Shown here piece by piece: positions 34,603 to 42,614 of a stretch of DNA of 64,000 nt (position 1 is the first letter of the stretch; every line of letters begins with the position of its first letter). The notes beneath the pieces were generated by a model. That model did no database searches and was not told the DNA's origin. It saw nothing but the letters and a program-made list of their open reading frames with translations. Where the stretch lies: contig CP121314.1 of assembly GCA_043557195.1 (NCBI GenBank), positions 2,790,001 through 2,854,000 on the forward strand. The letters run 5' to 3'. The stretch comes from Jejuia sp043557195. GTDB lineage: Bacteria; Bacteroidota; Bacteroidia; Flavobacteriales; Flavobacteriaceae. The position numbers were made by a program, and so were the translations under genes.

Positions 34603-36882
34603 TTACTGACACAGTATTTCAAAAATTGATGCTGGTACATCCTTTGAAGGGTGTTCTACTTCAACTGTAAAACCTTTTAAATTTAAAGGTTCCATTGGCT
34701 TAAAACTATTAATGGTTTGGTAATTACCTTCAACTTTATGAAGTGTATTACCATCCAAATCCTTTATTTCATAATTTCTAATACAGAATGGTACTACTTC
34801 TTCTGGGTGGCCCATGAGTGTTGATTCCATGGGATGGTCATAATCTGGGTCTAAGAATAGTTTAATCTCAGAAATGCTTTTTGCTTCATTCCACTCGATT
34901 TTTAGAGTTGGTTTTTCATCTTTTAGGTCGGCTACCCAAGCATTTGTTCTTCCCCAAGGACGTACATAGCCATTGCCTATATTACTGCTTTCAAAAGATT
35001 GAATTGGTGGATAAATTTTCATGGCAATGTTTTTGCCTTCTGGTCTTCTGTGTGGTGTCCAAAACTCGAACTCATCTACGCCAATATCAGCGGGAGGCAC
35101 TTGTTTTCCGTTATTGGAAACCGCCTTGTTTACTCCATTGAATACAGACAGGACGCCCGTATATCGTTTATTGCTTGTTTTTAAACTAACCTTGTCATTG
35201 GATAAGAACGTTACAAAGGCATATTGGTCATTTGCAGTAGTGTTAGAAAATTCTACGGTGATGTATTGTTCTCCTTTTTCTAAATTAAAAGTTTGTTTTT
35301 CTAAAATGACCTCAGGTGCATAATTTTTAGAGTTTTTTGAAGTTCGTAATTGTACCTTCAGTTGCGTTTCTTCCTCAGCATTTACCAAAACTTTAAAATT
35401 ATAATTCTGATTACACTTAAATGGTAACAATTGGGCCGCAGAAATATTTAATTTGAACCAATCGCCATCAAATGGTATTTCAGAAATTTCTAAAACTGAA
35501 GATGATTCTATTTTAGCTTGCGTAACGAGGTTTGAATCTGATTGTATTGGAATATTAGGAATACTTTGCCCCACAATATTCAATTCATTTTGAAGATTTT
35601 TAATTTCATTGTTATTGAGAATATCAGCTGGTTTTAAATTCTTTTGAGCACACAATGCAGCAGCCATACCAACTGCTTGGGCGCATAAACCAGTAGTAGC
35701 CATAACACGTGTAGAACCAAAGGCAACATGGGTTGCACTGATAATTCTACCTGCTAAAAATAAGTTATCAATATCTTTACTTACAAACGAACGATATGGT
35801 ATTTGATACACCCCTTTAGAGTGCCATTGGGTACACGCCGACAACTTACTGTATACGCCATCTGCGGGATGTAAATCTATAGCCCAACCACCGTGAGCAA
35901 TAGCGTCATCAAATTCTTGCTGACCGATGACATCTTGCTGTTTCATCATGTACAAGCCTTCAAATCGACGACTTTCACGCTTTCCTGGAATGGTTCCTAC
36001 CCATTCTAAAGTCATGTTATCAACATCTTCAAATTCACCTGAATTTTTGATGTAATCCCAAACACCATAAATCACTTTCCAAAGTTCATATTTAATATGC
36101 TCGGTATCGTGAATGGTGTCATGGCGTCCCCCATACTCAAACCACCAAAAACGGCATCCTTTGTCATCTTTTCCAATGGCTTTGTATCGCGGGATTTGAG
36201 TAATATCTTTTAAAGCAAACTCAGGCGCTTTAAACTTGACTGGTTTATCGGTATTCTTACTGTAGAAATACATGGAATGCCCAAGTAATTCTCCATAAGA
36301 TTTATCTGGTGCAAACAATTCTCCAAACTCTTCCTTGGCTTCCGCTCCCATTCTAAAGGACGCCCCAGCTTTAAATGCCACAATACCATCACCCGAAGCA
36401 TCACAGAATAAAGGTGCTTTAACGATGTATTCGGTTGAATTTTGAGAATTAAAAGCTTTTATAGATTCAATTGTAGTATCGTTAGACTTGTTAACATCAT
36501 AAACACTAGTATTTAAAAGTAAAGTGATATTTTCTTCATTTAATACTTTTTCAAGTAGAACGGTATCGAATATAACAGCGTTTCCTTCGGGGTTTCTGTA
36601 AAGATTCTCTACCAAAATTTCATCCATTACACCGCCTTCGCGAGACCAACGGTTGTTATTCCCCATGTGAGATGTAGCGCCTAATATCCAAAGTCTAACT
36701 TCCGATGACGCATTGCCACCCAAAACTGGTCGGTCTTGAATTAGCACAACTTTTATCCCTTTTCTTGCTGCTGTTATAGCACCACAAACACCTGCTGTTC
36801 CACCACCAGTAATGGCTAAGTCACAATTTAACTCGACTGTTTTACTCTCTCTCTTTTCTTTATTGAATGTTCCTATAATCAT
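34603..36882 (-). CDS. FAD-dependent oxidoreductase with C-terminal beta-sandwich domains
   Basis: The 759-residue protein starts without a signal peptide, so it is predicted cytoplasmic. The Rossmann FAD site is DLAITGGGTAGVCGAITAA followed by an acidic strand end, then LGGNASSEVRLW. The family resembles PF12831-type FAD oxidoreductases. Further FAD contacts appear at PLFCDASGDG (about 158) and DNLFLAGRIISATHVAFGSTR (about 375-395). From about 455 two beta-sandwich regions follow, the last (about 600-759) resembling a discoidin-like domain. It is encoded between the symporter and the large GH2 in the galactan operon. Oxidation of an imported sugar or glycoside is plausible, but the substrate is unknown. 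Confidence 0.82.
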   Translation of the reverse strand: MIIGTFNKEKRESKTVELNCDLAITGGGTAGVCGAITAARKGIKVVLIQDRPVLGGNASSEVRLWILGATSHMGNNNRWSREGGVMDEILVENLYRNPEGNAVIFDTVLLEKVLNEENITLLLNTSVYDVNKSNDTTIESIKAFNSQNSTEYIVKAPLFCDASGDGIVAFKAGASFRMGAEAKEEFGELFAPDKSYGELLGHSMYFYSKNTDKPVKFKAPEFALKDITQIPRYKAIGKDDKGCRFWWFEYGGRHDTIHDTEHIKYELWKVIYGVWDYIKNSGEFEDVDNMTLEWVGTIPGKRESRRFEGLYMMKQQDVIGQQEFDDAIAHGGWAIDLHPADGVYSKLSACTQWHSKGVYQIPYRSFVSKDIDNLFLAGRIISATHVAFGSTRVMATTGLCAQAVGMAAALCAQKNLKPADILNNNEIKNLQNELNIVGQSIPNIPIQSDSNLVTQAKIESSSVLEISEIPFDGDWFKLNISAAQLLPFKCNQNYNFKVLVNAEEETQLKVQLRTSKNSKNYAPEVILEKQTFNLEKGEQYITVEFSNTTANDQYAFVTFLSNDKVSLKTSNKRYTGVLSVFNGVNKAVSNNGKQVPPADIGVDEFEFWTPHRRPEGKNIAMKIYPPIQSFESSNIGNGYVRPWGRTNAWVADLKDEKPTLKIEWNEAKSISEIKLFLDPDYDHPMESTLMGHPEEVVPFCIRNYEIKDLDGNTLHKVEGNYQTINSFKPMEPLNLKGFTVEVEHPSKDVPASIFEILCQ

Positions 36883-36905
36883 TGAAACGCAATGTTATTT
36901 TTTAA

Positions 36906-38552
36906 TTATTTAGATTTTTTAACAATGAATAGGCCTAAAAGTAGAATAGCAATTCCCATGCCTCCAACTAACCATTTAGCCGATTCTGCCAAAAAGGATA
37001 GTAAAATGATGAGTAGTCCTGTTGAAGCTACGCCTATACCAATTACTCGTGTTCCTTTCTTATTGCTCGTAGCATCTTCCTCTGCATTTGAGGTATCTTC
37101 CTTAGAACTAACAGTTGCTAGATACTTTGTGTATTGAGATGTATCACTTTTCGACTGAATAAAAAATAATTCAAGTATGGTTAAAAGTACAATTGGTATT
37201 CCCATACCTACTACCATTTCCACGGCGCGTCCAAGTGTTACACCTATTAAATCAGGTGCAAAAAATTTAAAAAATGCATTGATGACCAATGAAATAATGG
37301 TAACAGATAATACCGACTTACCCGTTTGATGTTTTGAAAATAACGCCCACAAAGGCGGTAAAAACATGGCACCACCCGTTAATGCCGCCAAACTCATAAC
37401 AACTTCAACTATTCCACCAAAATAAGGCACTAACAAAGCAATAATGATAGTTAATATACCTAAAGAAACTGTCGCAATTCTACCAACTCTCACAAGTGCT
37501 TTACTGGTTGTATCGGGGAACACGTTCTTATAAATATCATTAGCCAAAACACCTGCAGAAATATTGAGTGTAGTGTTTACTGAACTAGAAGTTGCAAACA
37601 CCATACCTCCTAACATCAATCCTAGCATCCCTACTGGTAACACCTCTTTACACATTAAGAGGTAGGCACCTTCATCTGCCAAATTTCCTAAATCTGGGTT
37701 TAGAACTTTATAAATCATTGGTGGTAACATCCAAATAAGAGGGCTAATAGTATATAGCGCACCAAATAACCATCCTACCTTCTTAGCATCTTTTGGTGTA
37801 GACACACTAGTATAACGTTGAACATAAGCCCAGTTTCCTGCAATAAAGAACAGGTTATAAAGTCCAAAAGCCACCATAAACAAGCCACTATATTCAGAAT
37901 TAGTAAATTCAAAAAAATGTTCAGGAGCTTTTTCAATAAAATTGTCAATACCACCTATTTTATCAAAAGATAAGGGCAATACAATTAAAACGGCAGCAGT
38001 GAGCACAATAAATTGCAATACATCGGTAACAATAACCGCCCACAATCCACCTACCGCGGTATAAATAAGAATTAGAATCCCTAAAACAATGATACTGGTA
38101 ACTATAGGAATACCTGTAGATACTTCAACAATTTTGGCTACTGGATATAAAAATGCTCCTGTAGTAAATATAGATATGAATAAAAACAAGTACGTATATA
38201 TTTTTTGAGTAGATACTCCTAGTCTATTAGATATAAACTCTGCAGCAGTTAAAGCTTTGGTTTTTTGCCATTTAGGGGCAATAAAAAAACCAATAATTAC
38301 ACCAGCAATACACATGGTCCACTGGATGGTTACCGCAACCCAACCGCTTGTGTAGGCAATAGAGCCCCAAACGACGAACGTTCCTGCTGAAAAGAAACTC
38401 ATAAACAACGACAACCCACTCATCCACCATGGTAATGCACCTCCTGCGGCAAAAAACGATTTCATGTTTTTGCCTGATTTAGAAAAACTCATGCCGCAGA
38501 TAAATACTAACGCGGTGAATACCAGAATGACTATAATATCTATGTTATTCAT
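36906..38552 (-). CDS. Sodium:solute symporter (SSS family)
   Basis: The 548-residue protein has about 13-14 hydrophobic helices. The SSS pattern is visible in helix 2-3 (GGALPWWMSGLSLFMSFFSAGTF) and in the sugar-transporter-like GGLWAVIVTDVLQFIVL segment. A hydrophilic Ser/Thr/Glu-rich stretch near 485-510 precedes the last two helices. It is the first gene of the 12-gene galactan block and faces the lacI remnant at 38740 across a control region with several palindromes. It probably imports the main mono- or disaccharide of this operon by sodium symport. It is a paralogue of the symporter at 38780, and the two may carry different sugars. Confidence 0.9.
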   Translation of the reverse strand: MNNIDIIVILVFTALVFICGMSFSKSGKNMKSFFAAGGALPWWMSGLSLFMSFFSAGTFVVWGSIAYTSGWVAVTIQWTMCIAGVIIGFFIAPKWQKTKALTAAEFISNRLGVSTQKIYTYLFLFISIFTTGAFLYPVAKIVEVSTGIPIVTSIIVLGILILIYTAVGGLWAVIVTDVLQFIVLTAAVLIVLPLSFDKIGGIDNFIEKAPEHFFEFTNSEYSGLFMVAFGLYNLFFIAGNWAYVQRYTSVSTPKDAKKVGWLFGALYTISPLIWMLPPMIYKVLNPDLGNLADEGAYLLMCKEVLPVGMLGLMLGGMVFATSSSVNTTLNISAGVLANDIYKNVFPDTTSKALVRVGRIATVSLGILTIIIALLVPYFGGIVEVVMSLAALTGGAMFLPPLWALFSKHQTGKSVLSVTIISLVINAFFKFFAPDLIGVTLGRAVEMVVGMGIPIVLLTILELFFIQSKSDTSQYTKYLATVSSKEDTSNAEEDATSNKKGTRVIGIGVASTGLLIILLSFLAESAKWLVGGMGIAILLLGLFIVKKSK

Positions 38553-38598
38553 TAAACACTTTTTAAAAATTTAACATAAATATAATTTAAGTATATAT

Positions 38599-38612
38599 AA
38601 AACATATGTTTT
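38599..38612. promoter_or_regulatory. Perfect 14-bp palindrome AAAACATATGTTTT upstream of the symporter
   Basis: AAAACATATGTTTT is self-complementary and lies 47 bases upstream of the symporter start on its 5' side. A second CATATG follows at 38617-38622 in GACCATATGTCC. The region is AT-rich and may combine promoter and operator, although no TAnnTTTG box is clear on the minus strand. Confidence 0.4.
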
Positions 38613-38657
38613 TGACCATATGTCCTACTTTTTATTCCATAAATACTAAATAAACTA

Positions 38658-38704
38658 CCGAAAACGCTTCCGATAATGGAAGATTTTCCCGAAAGTACTT
38701 CCGG
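38658..38704. promoter_or_regulatory. Array of three LacI-type operator-like palindromes
   Basis: Three near-palindromes of the form G(R)AA-N4-TTCC lie in tandem: CCGAAAACGCTTCCG (38658-38672), GGAAGATTTTCCCG (38678-38691) and CCCGAAAGTACTTCCGG (38688-38704). The same half-site family occurs at 51064-51109 before the intact lacI. Here the sites lie between the symporter and the lacI stub at 38740, the place expected for a divergent LacI-controlled pair. Confidence 0.55.
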
Positions 38705-38739
38705 AAAAATCACTAAATTGATTTTATTGTAAAATATCT

Positions 38740-38814
38740 ATGAAGCATTATACCATAAAAGATATGGCCGATAAATTAATTATTCCAGATTTAATGCTTT
38801 CTTGGCTTTGGTAA
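38740..38814 (+). pseudogene. Truncated lacI-family gene (N-terminal remnant)
   Basis: An ATG at 38740 opens a 24-codon frame beginning MKHYTIKDMADKL. This aligns with the start of the intact LacI at 51267 (MRHITIKDIAKRL), including the conserved TIKDxAxxL of the LacI helix-turn-helix. Similarity stops at about codon 13-14 (near 38778-38782), exactly where the stop codon of the convergent symporter gene (38780) lies; the remaining codons are the symporter's 3' end read in the wrong strand. The rest of the HTH and the whole ligand domain are missing, so it cannot work as a regulator. It marks a rearrangement joint. Confidence 0.75.
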
Positions 38815-40504
38815 AGGACCAAAAAGCAAAACAAGCAATGATTGTTAAAGCTATTGAAAATGAAAACATTAAACTTTTATGTTCTGTGTTTAGAAAAGCT
38901 AATATTGCAATTGCCAAAGCAATTGTAAAAATTGTAATAGCTATCATTTTTAACGGCATCAAGGATGCTGTTGATGCTTTTTGAATTTCAAACTTCCTTT
39001 TTAAACTTAAAGCTTTTGCCCAACCTTCATTTTCTTTTTTGCTAAAAATTTCAAATGCCAATAACATAATAAGTGGTACTATAATACCTGACAGCATATC
39101 TGTAATTCTACTATTATTGGCAATCCAATTTACTATAGGTTTTAAGAACTCTATTTGGGTTAAAAAACCATCATCAACTAAAGCAAACTTAATTATGTAA
39201 GCTGAAATAAAGCCTGTAATAGTGGTTACCCATACGGCCCATAAACTTATTTTCTTTGAAAACAGCCCCCAAATTGATGGCAATATTAAGGGTATATAAA
39301 GTAAGGTGTTAATATCTATAATAAAATCTGTATAACCATATAATGGTATTAACAGCGCCCCTGTAACCACTATGCCTCCTAAGGCTATAGTTACAATTCT
39401 GCCAACATTTACTACTTGTTTTTCGCTAACCGTATTACCCTTTATTCTTTGATAAATTTCCGTAAAGGACCCGGCAAAAACATTAAGTCTTGTTGTTGCC
39501 ATACTTGCAGTAGCAGATGCCATTGCCGCAATCATTAACCCTATCATACCTGTAGGTAATACTTTTTGACAGGCTAAAATATAAGCTTGCTCTGTATCTG
39601 CATTTGGATTAATAACTCTATATACTAATGGCGGAATCATCCAAAAAATTGGACTTATAATATATAAGCCTCCTATTAAATACGCTACCTTTTTGGCGTC
39701 TTTGGCTTTAGGCACGCATACATAACGCTGTACAAAGGCCCATTCTCCTCCCATGGCTACAAAGTTGATGGTTACCCAACCAATCATGAACCACCAAGAA
39801 TACTCCTCGACTACCGGGGAAAGAAATCCTTCGGGGACTTTTTCTATAAATGAACTAATGCCTCCAACTTCACCAAAAATTAGAGGAATTACAAAAATAA
39901 CAGAAACCGAAAGGATGATAAATTGTAAAACATCTGTTACTAAAACAGCCCAAAGGCCACCAGAAAACGCAATAATAACTACTATAATGCAGACTATAAT
40001 TGATGTAATGGTTACTGATAAATAACCCGTTGCAGGGTCAGCTAAAAGATGCCCTTCTGATAAAGGCATAAGAGCACACACCACTTTTGAAAGCGCATAA
40101 ATTGAGCCTCCCGTAACAAACATGACCAAAAGGCCTTTTACCCATGTGTAAAATTGCACTATGGAAGAACCATATCTAGCCTGTAAAAACTCTGATGCCG
40201 AATTTACACCAGCTTTACGCCAAACACCCGCTATCCAGCGTCCTACAAATAAAGCCGCTACACCGTAACATAGGTTTATAACAATGGCAACAACACCGTA
40301 TTTATAGGCTATACCTCCCCATATCACAAATGTTCCAGCAGAAAAACAGGTCATAAATGCTGATAGACCAGAAACCCACCAAGGTGATTTGCCTCCAGCA
40401 GCAAACATATCTTTAGAGCTTTTCATTTTACCAGAAAAGACCATTCCTGCAGCTACAATTCCAATAGCATATAAGATTATTACTATGTAATCTATTTTTT
40501 GCAT
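38780..40504 (-). CDS. Sodium:solute symporter (SSS family)
   Basis: The 574-residue polytopic protein has about 14 helices and the same SSS landmarks as the copy at 36906: GGKSPWWVSGLSAFMTCFSAGTF near the start, SGGLWAVLVTDVLQFIIL, and WAFVQRYVCVPKAKDAKK. It is the last gene of the susC-to-symporter operon, four bases after the enolase-superfamily gene, which suggests import of the substrate for that dehydratase or its precursor. Its 3' end abuts the truncated lacI at 38740, and no terminator hairpin is visible after it. Transcripts could therefore run on into the 36906 operon. Confidence 0.9.
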   Translation of the reverse strand: MQKIDYIVIILYAIGIVAAGMVFSGKMKSSKDMFAAGGKSPWWVSGLSAFMTCFSAGTFVIWGGIAYKYGVVAIVINLCYGVAALFVGRWIAGVWRKAGVNSASEFLQARYGSSIVQFYTWVKGLLVMFVTGGSIYALSKVVCALMPLSEGHLLADPATGYLSVTITSIIVCIIVVIIAFSGGLWAVLVTDVLQFIILSVSVIFVIPLIFGEVGGISSFIEKVPEGFLSPVVEEYSWWFMIGWVTINFVAMGGEWAFVQRYVCVPKAKDAKKVAYLIGGLYIISPIFWMIPPLVYRVINPNADTEQAYILACQKVLPTGMIGLMIAAMASATASMATTRLNVFAGSFTEIYQRIKGNTVSEKQVVNVGRIVTIALGGIVVTGALLIPLYGYTDFIIDINTLLYIPLILPSIWGLFSKKISLWAVWVTTITGFISAYIIKFALVDDGFLTQIEFLKPIVNWIANNSRITDMLSGIIVPLIMLLAFEIFSKKENEGWAKALSLKRKFEIQKASTASLMPLKMIAITIFTIALAIAILAFLNTEHKSLMFSFSIALTIIACFAFWSFTKAKKALNLE

Positions 40505-40508
40505 GTTG

Positions 40509-41672
40509 TTATTTCTTTAAAAGTGAAATTGTATAATCTGTAGGTTCTACACCAAGACCAGGTTTATCTGATATACTGTAGAAACCACGTTTCACTTCAA
40601 TACCTTCTGATAATAAATTTTTGTTTTTATCAAATATCGTGTGTTGATATTCATGAGATTTAACGCCCTCTAAAGCAGAACTTGCTTGTAAACTAGCTGC
40701 TAAGAATATTCCTGAACCAATAGTTGCGTGTGGGATAATGCTTAAATTATGAGCCTGAGCTGCTAAGCCTATTCTCATAAATTGCGTAATACCAACATGT
40801 CCCATTTCAGGTTGTACTATATGAACTGCATCAGCATCAATTCGCGCTTGCGCATCATAAACCGTTCTCCATTCTTCTCCTACAGCAATTGGAATTTTAA
40901 CTGTTCTAGCAACATGAGAAAGTCCTTTTATATCTTCAGTAGCTACCGGTGCTTCGGCAAACCATAGATTAAATGGCTCCATTTCTGTAATTTTTGAAAT
41001 CGCTTCTGCCGATGTTTGATTCCAATGCATATCACAAGCTATTTTGGTAGAAGAGCCTAATGCATTTCTCAATGTTTCCATCTCTTTGTTTAAATCATCA
41101 CCCGCTTGTGGCGTAGCAAATTTAAAACTGTTGAATCCTTTTTCGAGCCACGACACGGCTAATGCCGCTCTTTTCTCCAATGTTGGTTCAGGTAAACCAG
41201 AAACATAAGCCGGAATTTCTTTTCTTCTTTGTCCTCCAAGTAATTTAGCTATTGGTAAACCTGTTATTTTTCCACAAATGTCCCATAAGGCAATATCTAT
41301 TGCTGCCAGCGCATCATGATAATAGCCTCCACTATATTTACGGAAGCGCATCATGTTATAAATATCTTCATAAATAACAGAAACGTTAAATGGGTCTTTA
41401 CCCTCAACAAAGTCAGACATAAAATCGTTAATCAGTGCCATTGTTGCTTCTGGCGCAATTAGGCCATAGGTTTCTCCCCATCCAACAACACCAGAGTGAG
41501 TTTCTATTCTTACAATAACTGTTCTATCTACAGTAACATATACCGTTTTATTACCCTCGCGAACAAAATATCCTTTTTTATTAGCTTCCTCTCCTTTTTT
41601 TGCATCTCCCAAATAAGGTTTCTCTCTTGGAATGGTTAAAGTAAAGGCCTCAACTTTTTTTACATTGTTCAT
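40509..41672 (-). CDS. Enolase-superfamily (mandelate racemase/galactonate dehydratase-like) sugar-acid dehydratase
   Basis: The 387-residue protein has an MR-type lid domain and barrel. Metal ligands are readable at CDMHWN (Asp), WFAEAPV (Glu) and VGEEWR (Glu), and the dyad His at IIPHATIGSG. Two positions are unusual: the base motif reads SFKFATP (KxA instead of KxK or KxN), and the dyad Asp strand reads QPEMGHVGI (Glu in place of Asp). It is therefore not interchangeable with the cycloisomerase-like enzyme at 10344. It overlaps the DHDPS-family gene by four bases (ATGA), so dehydration of a sugar acid followed by aldol cleavage or further dehydration is the likely sequence. The acid is unknown. 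Confidence 0.82.
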   Translation of the reverse strand: MNNVKKVEAFTLTIPREKPYLGDAKKGEEANKKGYFVREGNKTVYVTVDRTVIVRIETHSGVVGWGETYGLIAPEATMALINDFMSDFVEGKDPFNVSVIYEDIYNMMRFRKYSGGYYHDALAAIDIALWDICGKITGLPIAKLLGGQRRKEIPAYVSGLPEPTLEKRAALAVSWLEKGFNSFKFATPQAGDDLNKEMETLRNALGSSTKIACDMHWNQTSAEAISKITEMEPFNLWFAEAPVATEDIKGLSHVARTVKIPIAVGEEWRTVYDAQARIDADAVHIVQPEMGHVGITQFMRIGLAAQAHNLSIIPHATIGSGIFLAASLQASSALEGVKSHEYQHTIFDKNKNLLSEGIEVKRGFYSISDKPGLGVEPTDYTISLLKK

Positions 41673-42586
41673 GATGCGAATGCTTTTTGAGTATATTTTG
41701 AAAGGTTTTTAAGCTGAAAATCTATTTCTTTTTTATCTAAATTATCTAATTCTGGAAGTGGAGGTCTTACAATAGAGTTTTTGAAAATGCCCTTTTGCGT
41801 CAACACATACTTGGTTAATCGCATTCTATAAATGGCCTGAATAATTAATAAGGGAAGTGATTGTGTATATATTTCGCGTGAAGTTTCTATATCTCCTGCT
41901 TTAAAAGCGTTCCACATCATCACGTGTAAATCGGTAATTTCAGCAGCAGGCATCGCGCCAATAACACCTCGACCCATTTCATCAATAATATATCTAGCAC
42001 CACCACCGCCAATAACACCAACTAAATGTTTTGGAGCATTATGTATTAATTCCGTAATTCTAGCGCCTGATGGCAGTGTCTCTTCCTTTATATATTTTAC
42101 CTGATTAATTTCAGCAGCAATTCTACAAATTGCCTTAGGTGACAAACCTGCCCCAATAGGCGTTGGTGCATTTTGAAGAATGATACTTACTTTTGGGACT
42201 CGTCTTGCTATTTCAGACATAAATTCGAGCGCCCCTTTTTCATCATCAGCATATTGTTTAGGAATTAAAATCATAGCTGCATGACAACCAAAAGCCTCTG
42301 ATTTTGCAATGTTTTGAGCTATGGTTTCTGCATCTCCTTTACCGCCTCCACAAATTAGAGGAAGTTTACCATTATTAACGTTATAAATTACCTCTAACAA
42401 TTCAAGCCTTTCTTCAGCACTTAAAAAATCATATTCACTGGCAACACCAGGAAATACCAAGCCTCCTGCTCCAGACTCGATACAAAAACTTGTAATTTTT
42501 TTAATTGAAACTTTATCGACTGTTCCATCTTCATTAAATGGAGTGGGAATAACCGGAAGAATACCTTTTAGCTCTATTTTATTCAT
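41669..42586 (-). CDS. DHDPS/N-acetylneuraminate-lyase family class I aldolase or dehydratase
   Basis: The 305-residue TIM-barrel protein carries the Schiff-base Lys in VKYIKEETLP (about 165) and the family loop GLVFPGVASEYDFLSAEER near the N terminus. The position that usually holds the catalytic Tyr (ILYNxP) reads IILQNAPTP, so Gln replaces Tyr. This change marks a sub-branch of the family whose members are not classical dihydrodipicolinate synthases. With the dehydratase overlapping it by four bases, a 2-keto-3-deoxy sugar-acid aldolase or dehydratase is the best guess. It is not the housekeeping dapA, judging by its PUL context and the replaced residue. Confidence 0.82.
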   Translation of the reverse strand: MNKIELKGILPVIPTPFNEDGTVDKVSIKKITSFCIESGAGGLVFPGVASEYDFLSAEERLELLEVIYNVNNGKLPLICGGGKGDAETIAQNIAKSEAFGCHAAMILIPKQYADDEKGALEFMSEIARRVPKVSIILQNAPTPIGAGLSPKAICRIAAEINQVKYIKEETLPSGARITELIHNAPKHLVGVIGGGGARYIIDEMGRGVIGAMPAAEITDLHVMMWNAFKAGDIETSREIYTQSLPLLIIQAIYRMRLTKYVLTQKGIFKNSIVRPPLPELDNLDKKEIDFQLKNLSKYTQKAFAS

Positions 42587-42614
42587 ACTTACTATTTATA
42601 CTGTTTATTTTGTA

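Noticed and set aside
34591..34612. GTG start of the large GH2 gene at 34612
   Set aside because: It would put seven residues before a perfect lipoprotein signal and overlap the FAD gene; the ATG at 34591 is better.
41669..42586. Annotation as the housekeeping dapA
   Set aside because: The catalytic Tyr is replaced by Gln and the gene is embedded in a PUL operon with a sugar-acid dehydratase.
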